Counted from the first letter of the stretch, positions 7,529-15,224 are shown. The stretch is 16,059 nucleotides of DNA from an uncultured Clostridia bacterium (GCA_947627075.1 CANQUR010000018.1:1-16059); one strand, 5' to 3'. The notes: generated by a model not told the origin, from the sequence alone. Numbers and translations: made by a program.

Positions 7529-8091
7529 ATGTTTTCATTGTGATTTCGGCATTTTTGCTCGAAAATCAGTGCCGCCGCGATGATTTTTGCGTGATCGAAC
7601 GCAAAAATTTCGTCCTTTACTATTTTCGTAAGGTCATGATCGAGCTCTCCGCATTCGTTCAAGGCAATGTCGAGTTCGACGACGTTTTTGTCGACATAAA
7701 GCTTATTTTCAAGCAATTTCACCTTAATAAAGTGCGCGTCCGCCGCGTCGTCGCCTCCTTTCGGCTCGCCGCCCGCCCATTGTGCGGTAAACACGAGACT
7801 TATATTCCAATCGCGAGGATCTCGCTTCGGTGCGGACGCAAAGCCGAATTGGCGCAAATTTTTCACTCTCAAAGAGGTTTCTTCCATCAATTCACGTCTT
7901 ATCGCTTGCTCGGCGCTCTCGCCATCTTCGATAAATCCGCCCGGTAAAGCAAGCTTGCCCATAAACGGGTGTCCGCCTCGTCTGACCAACAATATCTCAT
8001 CGCCTCTCCGAACGACGCAATCCACAGCTACGGACGGATGCTTGTATTTCGAGGGATCGTAATTTCTCAAAAATTCTTCCTCGGAGATCAT
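7525..8091 (-). CDS. Nudix hydrolase (ADP-ribose pyrophosphatase-like)
   Basis: A 188-residue Nudix-fold enzyme expected to cleave a nucleoside diphosphate linked to another group. The Nudix box is complete in its metal-binding positions: Gly52, Glu58, then Arg66-Glu67-Leu68 and Glu70-Glu71. The usual Gly late in the box is Ser73 (EETSL), a common variant. The strand before it, WLLVRRGG-like (ILLVRRGG, 33-40), and the APKRDPRDWNIS segment after it resemble ADP-ribose/NAD-type Nudix enzymes, but the substrate cannot be fixed from sequence. The ATG overlaps the stop of the metallo-hydrolase gene as ATGA, with a strong AGGAGGAG site inside that gene's last codons. It is the last gene of the rplI operon. 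Confidence 0.92.
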   Translation of the reverse strand: MISEEEFLRNYDPSKYKHPSVAVDCVVRRGDEILLVRRGGHPFMGKLALPGGFIEDGESAEQAIRRELMEETSLRVKNLRQFGFASAPKRDPRDWNISLVFTAQWAGGEPKGGDDAADAHFIKVKLLENKLYVDKNVVELDIALNECGELDHDLTKIVKDEIFAFDHAKIIAAALIFEQKCRNHNENI

Positions 8092-9305
8092 CTTCTCCTC
8101 CTCTTTGCTTTTTCGACGTGCTTTATAGCGACGATGACAATAGTCGCAAGTATGACCGCCACGATAAGTATGAACACTATCTTTGCGGGAGTATTCAAAT
8201 TGTTAAAGACATTTATAAGAGAAGTTATGGGTCCCTCTCGCCTTATGCCGCTTTTGAGTTCGTTGTATACCGCCGCATAACTTCCGTCGATCTCTTCCAC
8301 CGATATTACTATGTTTCCGATTTGGTCCGTCCTTAAAATACGATCTTCCGAAAAGCCCATTTTATTTAGTCTTTCCAAAACCTCGGCGTGCGGATGTCCA
8401 TAGCTATTGCCTTGTCCGCAACTTATGACGACCAATGTGTCGGCGCGGTCGTTTAGCTTTGTAACGATATCGAGATATTCCTCGTTACTGCTCGTAGAAC
8501 TTCCGTGATGTCCGAGTTTTATAACGTCCGCCGAAAGATCACGAAGTGTGCGATAGCGTTCTTCCACGCCTGCCTTCACCGCGTCTGCAAATTCGAGCTC
8601 GTTCTTTTTTTCGGCGTCGCCAGTAAGTACGATATCCACGCCCATGTATTCGAGCACCATTATTGGCGAGTAATTGTTGTCGTCCGTATAAGACGAAGAC
8701 AGCGGCGAATAAAAATCGATCGTGCATTCGCCTATTACAAGCTTGTTTTGAGTCTTATCATATGGATTTGTAACTATTACCTCATCCGAATATCGATAAG
8801 CCGCCTCGAGAGCCTTGTGATATGTAGCGGTATTTTGACTGCCCGGAGTTCCCCAAAACTTGTTTCGATCCTCCTCGCCCTCAAACGCCTTGTCTATACA
8901 TTTGCCGTCCTTGCCCTCGTACGCACACATTTGATTGGGACGATACAGCGTTTTGGCATGATAATTTTCGAGGACGCCCGCCATGCTACCCACATGGTCG
9001 GAGTCGGAATGAGTCATTATGACATAATCGAAAAAGCTTATAGTCTTGCCGTTCGTCTTTATATTTTGTCTTATATATTCGTTTATTTCCGTTGCGATAT
9101 CCCTTTTGCGATCGTTCATATCCACGCCCGCATCTATGAGCATGGTCTTATCGCCCGGCAATTCTATTATGCACGAATCGCCCTGTCCCACGTCCAAAAA
9201 ATGAATGACGAGACCATCGCCATCGGCATAACAAACATAAAAGGGCGGAGCGAAAATACACACCGCCATTATTACGCATATCAACGAAACAAAAAATCTT
9301 TTCAT
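8088..9305 (-). CDS. Secreted/membrane-anchored ComEC-like metallo-beta-lactamase-fold hydrolase
   Basis: A 405-residue protein with an N-terminal signal or anchor segment (about 4-20), a metallo-beta-lactamase domain of the ComEC C-terminal type, and a C-terminal transmembrane helix (about 376-394) followed by a basic tail KRRRR. Metal-site motifs are intact: FLDVGQGDS (36-44), HSDSDH (99-104), GD (229-230), HHG (266-268), and HPH (304-306). In ComEC this domain is thought to be the nuclease that degrades one DNA strand during uptake. Here it stands alone without the ComEC channel, so a surface nuclease or phosphodiesterase is the best inference. Its ATG overlaps the patatin stop by one base (TAATG), and it overlaps the Nudix start by 4 nt. 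Confidence 0.9.
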   Translation of the reverse strand: MKRFFVSLICVIMAVCIFAPPFYVCYADGDGLVIHFLDVGQGDSCIIELPGDKTMLIDAGVDMNDRKRDIATEINEYIRQNIKTNGKTISFFDYVIMTHSDSDHVGSMAGVLENYHAKTLYRPNQMCAYEGKDGKCIDKAFEGEEDRNKFWGTPGSQNTATYHKALEAAYRYSDEVIVTNPYDKTQNKLVIGECTIDFYSPLSSSYTDDNNYSPIMVLEYMGVDIVLTGDAEKKNELEFADAVKAGVEERYRTLRDLSADVIKLGHHGSSTSSNEEYLDIVTKLNDRADTLVVISCGQGNSYGHPHAEVLERLNKMGFSEDRILRTDQIGNIVISVEEIDGSYAAVYNELKSGIRREGPITSLINVFNNLNTPAKIVFILIVAVILATIVIVAIKHVEKAKRRRR

Positions 9306-10123
9306 TATCTTCTTGTAAATAATTCCTTGATATCTTCGATCTTGCTCGAAGCCGCATTGTATCCGAGTTCGATCATTTTCTCATATCCATCCTTTCGGGT
9401 AGCCGAAAACTCGTTAAGATCGGGCGCTACTATGACGTCGGAAAGGCGAAGTCCTTCCACGGAAGTGTGCGCCGTCATGATGTTGAACGTAGCCTTGATA
9501 ACGTCTATCATGCCGAGTTCGTTACTGCCTTGCCCTCGAGTGGGATTTACGTCCACGGTCACAACATAGTCCGCTCCCATCATTCGGCATACCGATGCCG
9601 GAATATTGTTGAGTACGCCTCCGTCCACAAGATGTCTCTCGCCTATGACCATGGGCTTAAAAATGAGCGGTACAGCGCACGATGAGCTTATGGCTTCACC
9701 GACACTGCCTCTGTCAAAGATAAATTCCTTGCCCGTCACAATATCCACAGCCACACAATAAAAGGGCTTTATAAGATCCTCTATATTCATATTCCCCATG
9801 CGGCGAGTAAAGATCTCGCCTATGGGAAAAGGATCGGATGGGAAGAAAAGCTTGCCCGTTCTTATGTTTTTGACATCTATTTCATGCGAATAGGCTATCA
9901 TGTCGTCCGGCGAAAGCCCGGAGCAGTAAAACGCGCCAACCAAGCTTCCCACGCTTGTTCCGACGCACAAGTCGAAATCGATGTTGCTTTCTTGAAACGC
10001 CTTCAATGCGCCCAAATGCGCAAAGCCGCGAGCACCTCCCCCGCCGAGACATAACGCAACGACGGGCTTTTTATGCGCCGACGGGTTTTTGCCCTTAAAC
10101 CTTAATTTGGAAAATATTCCCAT
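9305..10123 (-). CDS. Patatin-like phospholipase family protein (RssA-like)
   Basis: A 272-residue cytoplasmic patatin-fold acyl hydrolase. The catalytic elements are complete: oxyanion loop GGGGARG (27-33), nucleophile Ser57 in GTSVG (55-59), and the dyad Asp167 in DGG (167-169). Length fits the short bacterial RssA/YchK-type patatins rather than toxin-like ExoU forms. The N-terminus is basic (KLRFKGKNPSAHKK), with no signal peptide. Predicted activity is lipid acyl hydrolysis, with a natural substrate that is not known. The ATG lies 1 nt after the rplI stop, and the stop overlaps the next start, so it is co-transcribed with a ribosomal protein gene. Confidence 0.93.
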   Translation of the reverse strand: MGIFSKLRFKGKNPSAHKKPVVALCLGGGGARGFAHLGALKAFQESNIDFDLCVGTSVGSLVGAFYCSGLSPDDMIAYSHEIDVKNIRTGKLFFPSDPFPIGEIFTRRMGNMNIEDLIKPFYCVAVDIVTGKEFIFDRGSVGEAISSSCAVPLIFKPMVIGERHLVDGGVLNNIPASVCRMMGADYVVTVDVNPTRGQGSNELGMIDVIKATFNIMTAHTSVEGLRLSDVIVAPDLNEFSATRKDGYEKMIELGYNAASSKIEDIKELFTRR

Positions 10124-10124
10124 T

Positions 10125-10568
10125 TTATTCGCCCACTACCGAAATTTTGAGCTTTGCAGACACCTCGGCATACGGCTTTACCGTCACCGTATGCATCCCG
10201 ACGGTCTTTATCGGCTCGGGCAAAACTATTTTCTTTTTGTCTATGACAACGCCTTCTTTTTCAAGGGCGTCCGCGATCGCTTGAGTATTGAGCGCACCGA
10301 ATATCTTGCCCGTTTCGGAGACCTTCATTCTTATGGTCACGGTCATGCCGTCTATCCTTTTGGCAAGTTCTTCGGCGTCCGCTTTTTCCACCGATTTGCG
10401 ATGATCCGCAGCTTCTTTGCTGATTTTCAAGCTGTTTAAGTTTACGCTGGTGGCTTCTATAGCCAAATCGTTTTTGAACAAATAATTTTTGGCATAGCCG
10501 TCGCTTACATTGATGACATCGCCTTTTTTGCCTTGAGCCTTTACATCTTTTATCAAAATCACTTTCAT
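10125..10568 (-). CDS. rplI: Large-subunit ribosomal protein bL9
   Basis: A 147-residue protein with the typical bL9 start (MKVILIKDVKAQGKKGDVI), the VSDGYAKNYL signature (21-30), the long connecting helix rich in Lys, Glu and Ala, and the C-terminal domain with the SETGKIFGA motif. Length is standard. The start is supported by GGAG about 10 nt upstream and a strong promoter. It leads the rplI-patatin-metallo-hydrolase-Nudix operon. The usual neighbours rpsF, ssb, rpsR or dnaB are not in the window. Confidence 0.97.
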   Translation of the reverse strand: MKVILIKDVKAQGKKGDVINVSDGYAKNYLFKNDLAIEATSVNLNSLKISKEAADHRKSVEKADAEELAKRIDGMTVTIRMKVSETGKIFGALNTQAIADALEKEGVVIDKKKIVLPEPIKTVGMHTVTVKPYAEVSAKLKISVVGE

Positions 10569-10596
10569 AAAATTTGCTCCGAATGGATTTTATATT

Positions 10597-10625
10597 ATTT
10601 TATCAAAAAAATACTCGCTTGTCAA
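10597..10625 (-). promoter_or_regulatory. Sigma-A promoter of the rplI operon
   Basis: TTGACA (10625-10620), 17-nt spacer containing a T7 run, TAAAAT (10602-10597) with TG before the -10. It lies 22 nt beyond the stop of the ABC permease gene, and no terminator is visible between them. Confidence 0.82.
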
Positions 10626-10647
10626 TATGTTTGACCTAACTTGATTT

Positions 10648-11676
10648 TCAAATGGCGCCGAGTAAAATTCCGCCGATCACATAAACGAGCAACAAGGCAA
10701 AATACTTCCAACCGATCTTTATGGTGCGCTTATAGATTATGCTTACAACAAACTCGGCGAATATTACCGCAAGTATGGGCACTATGGAATTTCCGGCGAG
10801 CGCGACAAACGATATGGTATAAATGGGTATGATGGACTTATAACAAAATATGCTTTCGGAGCGTTGCCCGCAATTTTCGGCTTTGCAATTTCGCTCGGTC
10901 ATTATAGCGCCTATGGTCGCGCCTATAGATAACAGCAACCACAGTATTTCGCCTACAAACATACATACTTCGGTGATACATTCGAACCGAATATGCATAT
11001 CGTACGGCTTTTGGAATGACGCAAATAACGGCTCGACATTTCCGTTTATTATGCCGTTTCCGAGTTTATTGAAAACGTCATAAAGTGGCGCGAACGGCAA
11101 AAAGGTACCCGGATTCACACTTGCCCAATTATAGAGCACGCAAGTGATAAGCGCAGGCAATAGCAAGATGCAAACGATTGTAATTATGCCGTCTATTATG
11201 GTATTTGCCCTCGTAAATGCAAATGCCGCTATCGAATAAAAGATAAATGCCGGAATAAGCGAAGCAAGATAAATATACAAGTACCATATAAGAAACAATT
11301 TTTTGACCTTTATGGCAATGATGACGAATCCAAGCCAATAAGCCACGGAATAGGCGACATACATCATGATGAGCCCCACGAGGAAATGCGCTACGAAAAT
11401 TTTCGTCCTACTTACGGGCAACGAAAAGTTCATATCTATGCTTCGCTTGTTCATCTTGTAGGAAAAAACCAAAATCGGGATAAGTATGCACATGATGCCC
11501 AATGCTATGGCTATATTTGATAAATAGCTTCCGTCCATATAATAACACGTATCGTCATTCCATCTGGAATAGTCATGTACCGCGATAGGTATAACGTACA
11601 TGACTATGCAAAAAAGCGTAAAGCAAGCAAGAGTAAGCAAATTTTTCTTTAATTGATAAATAAAATACTTTTTCAT
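10648..11676 (-). CDS. ABC transporter permease (ABC-2 / Ytr-like)
   Basis: A 342-residue very hydrophobic protein with at least six predicted transmembrane segments and no recognisable catalytic motif. It begins with a short basic N-terminus (MKKYFIYQLKKN) and a first helix, typical of ABC-2 type exporter permeases. An internal cytoplasmic stretch carries FSLPVSRTKIF (84-94), a motif common in this family (LPVSR after the second helix). It overlaps the ATPase stop as ATGA and is the third gene of the GntR-ATPase-permease operon. This arrangement matches YtrA-type systems, which in other Firmicutes respond to cell-wall antibiotics. The substrate here is not determined. Confidence 0.85.
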   Translation of the reverse strand: MKKYFIYQLKKNLLTLACFTLFCIVMYVIPIAVHDYSRWNDDTCYYMDGSYLSNIAIALGIMCILIPILVFSYKMNKRSIDMNFSLPVSRTKIFVAHFLVGLIMMYVAYSVAYWLGFVIIAIKVKKLFLIWYLYIYLASLIPAFIFYSIAAFAFTRANTIIDGIITIVCILLLPALITCVLYNWASVNPGTFLPFAPLYDVFNKLGNGIINGNVEPLFASFQKPYDMHIRFECITEVCMFVGEILWLLLSIGATIGAIMTERNCKAENCGQRSESIFCYKSIIPIYTISFVALAGNSIVPILAVIFAEFVVSIIYKRTIKIGWKYFALLLVYVIGGILLGAI

Positions 11677-12541
11677 TTTATATACCCCCTTTCGCCTACT
11701 TCGTAAATAAACATATCTTCGAAATCCACCGGGATCTCGTCAACGACCAACGGTTTTAGATCGTCTATCTCTTTTCGTATCTTATCGGTATCACCGCGGA
11801 CCACTATCCTTATGACTCTGCCTTCCTTTTCGTAATGCAGACATTCAAACGGCAGATCGTCCCTTCCGATGCTGTTCGGAAAAACGATTTGATACTTTCT
11901 CAATTGAGACAGCTCTCCTTCTATTTTGCCATATGTCTTTACCTTATGCCCGTCCAAAAGCGCAAAGCTGTCGCATATGTCCTCGAGCTCGCGCAAGGAA
12001 TGCGAGGCTATTATGACCGTACCGCCTTTATCCTGCAACTGTATCAAGCCGCGCTTGAATTCCAATCTCGCCAGCGGGTCAAGTCCGTCGAACGCCTCGT
12101 CGAGAAATAAATATTTCGGTTGACAAGCGAGGGCAAGCGATATGAACATCTGCCGCTTCATACCTTTGGAAAAATTGCGTATAGGCTTACTTGCGTCAAG
12201 CGAAAAAGTTTTCAGCAAGAAGTTTCGTTATCGAATTCATAGAAATTTTTATAAAATGCGGCTTGTTGCTCGCCTGTTAGATTGATCGTGTAAAACGGAT
12301 CGTCGGGCAAAAAGAAGATATTCTTCTTTATCTTTTCATTCTCGTAGATCTCCTCTCCGTCTATGAGTATTTTCCCCTTATCTGCTCGCAAGACGCCTGT
12401 CATGAGTCGCATAAGAGTGGACTTTCCCGCTCCGTTTATCCCGATAATGCCGAAAATGTCGCCTTCGCAAATTTTGAGATCGGCATCTATCAATACATCG
12501 TTCTTTCCATAACTCTTACATAAATCGGTTATTTCAATCAT
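11673..12541 (-). CDS. ABC transporter ATP-binding protein (Ytr-like), apparent single-base frameshift near 12220
   Basis: ATPase of the three-gene GntR/ABC operon, split between two frames. The first part (12541 to 12212) has Walker A GINGAGKST (34-42) and the LPDDPFY segment at the Q-loop position, then stops at TGA. The second part carries the signature FSKGM, Walker B LFLDEAFDGLDP and the H-loop ASHSL. It is open through 11673. One added base around 12218-12228 would join them as NETF then LLKTFSLDASK and give a protein of about 289 residues, normal for this family. An AAGGAGG site stands before the ATG, 1 nt after the GntR stop. If the lesion is real the transporter is inactive. If it is an assembly error the gene is intact. 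Confidence 0.85.
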
Positions 12542-12542
12542 T

Positions 12543-12878
12543 CTATTCCTCCTTCGAATAAATCAGATCTACCACAGTCAAAATATCCTCCTTGGAAAAT
12601 CCCGCATCTTTCAAGCGTTGTACTTGTATTTCCGCTTCCTCCAGCCTATTCGGCTTACCGTTTACAAAGACGCCCTTCTTTTCTATCGAATAAACCAAGC
12701 CCATCTTTTCCAGCGTGGTATATGCGTGCTGAACGGTATTCGGATTGATGCCAAGTTCAAAAGCGATCGTTCGGCAGGAAGGCAATCTATCGCCTTTCCT
12801 ATAAATGCCGAGAGCTATGTCTCGCCTGAAATTATCCACGATCTTCTCATATATTGTCGGTTGTCCAAATAACTTCAT
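12543..12878 (-). CDS. GntR family regulator, YtrA subfamily
   Basis: A 111-residue short GntR protein made of a winged helix-turn-helix domain (about 8-75, with the DNA-recognition segment around GINPNTVQHAYTTLE) plus a short dimerisation tail. The lack of a large effector domain is the hallmark of the YtrA subfamily. Such proteins repress their own ABC transporter operon, which is exactly the gene order found here. The start at 12878 has GGAG about 8 nt upstream, and the stop is 1 nt before the ATPase ATG. A palindrome inside the promoter is the likely binding site. Confidence 0.93.
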   Translation of the reverse strand: MKLFGQPTIYEKIVDNFRRDIALGIYRKGDRLPSCRTIAFELGINPNTVQHAYTTLEKMGLVYSIEKKGVFVNGKPNRLEEAEIQVQRLKDAGFSKEDILTVVDLIYSKEE

Positions 12879-12908
12879 TTCTTCACTCCAATTGTATCAT
12901 CTGTATTT

Positions 12909-12937
12909 ATTATAGCATATTGCTACAAATAAGTCAA
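12909..12937 (-). promoter_or_regulatory. Promoter of the GntR-ABC operon with overlapping operator palindrome
   Basis: TTGACT (12937-12932), 17-nt spacer, TATAAT (12914-12909) on the minus strand. The palindrome TAGCA-ATA-TGCTA (12925-12913), with two further symmetric A/T pairs on each side, fills the spacer and touches the -10. Binding there would block RNA polymerase, consistent with autorepression by the adjacent GntR protein. Confidence 0.78.
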
Positions 12938-13045
12938 TACTTTTTATAAAAAAATTTGTTTTTTTCTAAAACAGGTAAACTATAACCGTTTTTGTCCGTA
13001 AAGATATCGAGTTTTGCAAAAGTCAAACTTACGTATAAAACGAAA

Positions 13046-13843
13046 TCATCTCATTCTTTCTTGCAGTTCTTTCAAAAAGACCTCGGCGCACCTCGGGAAC
13101 ACTTGATATTTTTTCCAAGCAATATCGAGGTGGGAAACGAGCTTCGGGAAAAGCGGACGGAAACAGAGTTCGCTTTTTCCCGATGTGTTGATGATGTGCT
13201 TTAACCCCACGGCATATCCCATGCCCTCGGCGACAAGCAAGGAAGCGTTATACAAAAGGTCATATGTGGCGACGATATTCAGTTCGTCCGGTTTCCTTTG
13301 AAACCAATCGGTGATGACGCTTTTATCCATCGAATGGCGAGAGCGGATCAAAGGCGCGTCCCTTAAATCTTCGGGCGTGACGTATTCCTTTTGTGCGAGC
13401 GAGCTGTCTTTCCGCATGAGGACGCCCCAAGTATCTACGAGTGGAAGGCGAAGATAGTTGTACTTCGTAAGATCTGCGGGTTCGATAAATATACCAAAGT
13501 CGATAAGCCCTTTATCGAGCTTTTCCATGATAGTCGCCATATCTCCGCTAAACAAATGAAATTTGACGGCGGGATATTTTTCCCTCACGGCATGCGCCGC
13601 TTTCGCCACGATATTGAGGACGTAACTTTCGCCCCCGCCGATATAGACGTCGCCCCGAATTTCCGTGACAGGCGAGGAAAGTTCCGATTCCGTCTTTTTT
13701 TGCAGTTCCAAAATTTCTTCGGCGCGTTTTTTGAGAAGCTCTCCCGCTTCGATGAGCGTAATCTTTCTGCTCCCGCGGATAAAGAGCTGCCTGCCGAGTT
13801 CTTCCTCGAGATGCTTCATCTGCCGCGATAAATTGTCAAGCAT
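13046..13843 (-). pseudogene. LysR-type regulator missing the N-terminal part of its helix-turn-helix
   Basis: The last 265 codons of a LysR-type transcriptional regulator. From the ATG at 13843 the protein begins MLDNLSRQMKHLEEELG. In intact family members the LSRQ stretch sits about 30 residues in, at the recognition helix, so the first helices and the start of the recognition helix are gone. The effector-binding domain (about 70-265) appears complete and has normal family features such as the RGDVYIGGGES strand and GMGYAVGL. In-frame codons upstream of 13843 do not resemble a helix-turn-helix and there is no Shine-Dalgarno sequence. Relatives usually sit divergent to the operon they control, as this does to the CMD-cupin gene. 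Loss of DNA binding is expected. It could still be translated as an effector-domain-only protein, but I favour a decayed gene. Confidence 0.8.
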
Positions 13844-13867
13844 AGAAAATCTATAATATATAAGTAT

Positions 13868-13897
13868 TTGACATATGATCGTTTTTCGCAGTATAAT
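13868..13897 (+). promoter_or_regulatory. Consensus sigma-A promoter of the CMD-cupin operon
   Basis: TTGACA (13868-13873), 18-nt spacer, TATAAT (13892-13897). Both boxes match the consensus exactly. It lies directly upstream of the truncated LysR end, and transcription should start near 13904, leaving a leader of about 30 nt with an AAGGAG site. Confidence 0.85.
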
Positions 13898-13933
13898 AAT
13901 CGAAAATAAGAAAATGCCAAAAGGAGTTTTATT

Positions 13934-14686
13934 ATGGATAAGATCACACAAGACGCCGGAAGAAAGGCGCTCGGAGAGTTTGCTCCGGACTTCGCGCATT
14001 ACAATGACGATATTCTCCTCGGTGAAAATTGGAACAGCTCGGGCATTGACCACAAGACGCGCTGTATTATTACGGTAGTTGCACTCATGTCGTCGGGCAT
14101 TACCGACAGTTCGCTCAAATATCACCTCGAAAACGCCAAGAATGCAGGAGTTACAAAGAACGAGATCGCCGCAATCGTCACTCATGTCGCATTTTATGCA
14201 GGTTGGCCCAAGGCGTGGGCGGTATTCAACATGGCGAAGGACATCTGGGCAAACGAAACGATTAAAACGGCAATGGAAGCACATGCAAATCAAATGATCT
14301 TTCCTCTCGGCGCGCCTAACGACGGCTTCAAACAGTATTTCAGCGGTAAAAGCTACCTTGCACCCGTCTCGAAAGAGCAAGTAGGCATTTTCAACGTCAC
14401 GTTCGAGCCGAGTTGCCGCAACAATTGGCACATTCACCACGCTACAAAGGGCGGCGGACAGATCCTCATCTGCGTCGCGGGGCGAGGTTACTATCAAGAA
14501 TGGGGCAAAACTCCGATCGAAATGAAGCCGGGCGATGTCATCAATATTCCGGCAGGTGTGAAACATTGGCACGGCGCGGCGAAGGACAGTTGGTTTTCTC
14601 ACCTCGCTATCGAAGTCCCGGGCGAAAACGGCTCAAACGAGTGGTTAGAGCCTGTCGCGGACAAAGAATACAACAAGTTGTCGTGA
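13934..14686 (+). CDS. Carboxymuconolactone decarboxylase-like domain fused to a cupin domain
   Basis: A 250-residue two-domain protein. Residues 1-110 are a carboxymuconolactone-decarboxylase/AhpD-like helical domain with the family pattern DHKTRCII, ALMSSG, KYHLENAKNAGV and HVAFYAGWPKAW (84-95). No CxxC peroxidase pair is present, so AhpD-type peroxidase activity is unlikely. Residues 115-250 are a cupin barrel with metal-ligand candidates His166, His168, Gln176 and His211/His213 and the GDVINIPAG turn. The fusion is known in gut Firmicutes and Bacteroidetes, and its substrate is not established. An AAGGAG site precedes the ATG by 8 nt. It heads a small operon with the monooxygenase-fold protein 7 nt downstream, under a strong promoter. 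Confidence 0.93.
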   Translation: MDKITQDAGRKALGEFAPDFAHYNDDILLGENWNSSGIDHKTRCIITVVALMSSGITDSSLKYHLENAKNAGVTKNEIAAIVTHVAFYAGWPKAWAVFNMAKDIWANETIKTAMEAHANQMIFPLGAPNDGFKQYFSGKSYLAPVSKEQVGIFNVTFEPSCRNNWHIHHATKGGGQILICVAGRGYYQEWGKTPIEMKPGDVINIPAGVKHWHGAAKDSWFSHLAIEVPGENGSNEWLEPVADKEYNKLS

Positions 14687-14693
14687 GAAAAGT

Positions 14694-14984
14694 ATGGCAT
14701 TGACGGTCAATATATATTACACGGGAACAGGCGGCAACGCAAGAAAGTTTGCGGAAGAAATGAGATCGAGTGGGCTTGTGGATAAAATCCGCGCCGAAAA
14801 AGGTAATCTCCGCTATGAATACTTTTTACCTATGGACGATCCCGAAACGGTGCTTTTGATCGACGCTTGGGAAAACGAGGAAGCGCTTGGGCTTCACCAC
14901 AAAAGCCCTATGATGAAAGAGATCGCCGCTCTCCGCGAGAAGTATCGCCTCAAAATGCGAGTGCAAAAATATAACAAAAAATAA
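14694..14984 (+). CDS. Antibiotic biosynthesis monooxygenase (ABM)-domain protein, YgiN-like
   Basis: A 96-residue single-domain protein with a ferredoxin-like dimeric alpha+beta fold. Family marks include the GNARKFAEEM helix (14-23), the GNLRYEYF strand, DDPETVLLIDAWENEEAL (48-65) and the HHKSPMM segment (68-74) leading to the last helix. Relatives are cofactor-free quinol monooxygenases or dimeric oxidoreductases acting on small aromatic substrates. The start is 7 nt after the CMD-cupin stop, with only a weak GAGAAAAG site, so translation is likely coupled. The pairing with a CMD-cupin protein and a flavodoxin remnant suggests one redox pathway, with the electron carrier now broken. Confidence 0.92.
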   Translation: MALTVNIYYTGTGGNARKFAEEMRSSGLVDKIRAEKGNLRYEYFLPMDDPETVLLIDAWENEEALGLHHKSPMMKEIAALREKYRLKMRVQKYNKK

Positions 14985-15007
14985 ACTGACCTTTAAGTAG
15001 CAATCAA

Positions 15008-15220
15008 ATGAAAGGCATAAACCGAATGTCACTTCTTTTCTATGAGTTTTCGGGCAAAACAATAATACCCTTCTGCACTTCGGGTTCAAGCGGCATTGGC
15101 GGAAGCGCTCGCAATTTACATGAGCTGACAAACGACGCAAATTGGCTTGGTGGCGGCAGTTTTTACAGCTCGACCACTCAAAACACCGTTCGGACTTGGC
15201 TAAACGACTTAACTTATTAA
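15008..15220 (+). pseudogene. Flavodoxin C-terminal remnant
   Basis: The 70-codon frame contains the last third of a flavodoxin. From about residue 12 it reads YEFSGKTIIPFCTSGSSGIG and then the SARNLHELT helix and WLGGGSF to TWLNDL, which matches the C-terminal half of the Flavodoxin_4-like family (whole proteins are about 150-200 residues). The N-terminal FMN phosphate-binding loop and central strands are absent. The upstream codons in this frame end at a TGA about 20 nt before the ATG, with no match to flavodoxin. No good Shine-Dalgarno sequence precedes it. It is probably a deletion remnant of an operon partner of the two upstream genes. The product cannot bind FMN as a normal flavodoxin would. 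Confidence 0.75.
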
Positions 15221-15224
15221 ACAT

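Noticed and set aside
12205..12235. Programmed -1 frameshift in the ABC ATPase
   Set aside because: The direction would be right, but no slippery X XXY YYZ heptamer precedes the TGA, and no strong downstream structure is evident. ABC ATPases of this family are not known to use one.
12968..12993. Hairpin AAAAC...GTTTT as a terminator after the LysR gene
   Set aside because: The stem is short and bulged, it is about 50-75 nt beyond the stop codon, and no clean T-run follows on the minus strand.
13844..14602. A 518-residue protein extending the LysR frame upstream
   Set aside because: The extra 250 codons are antisense to the CMD-cupin gene and cross its promoter. They show no helix-turn-helix or other domain.
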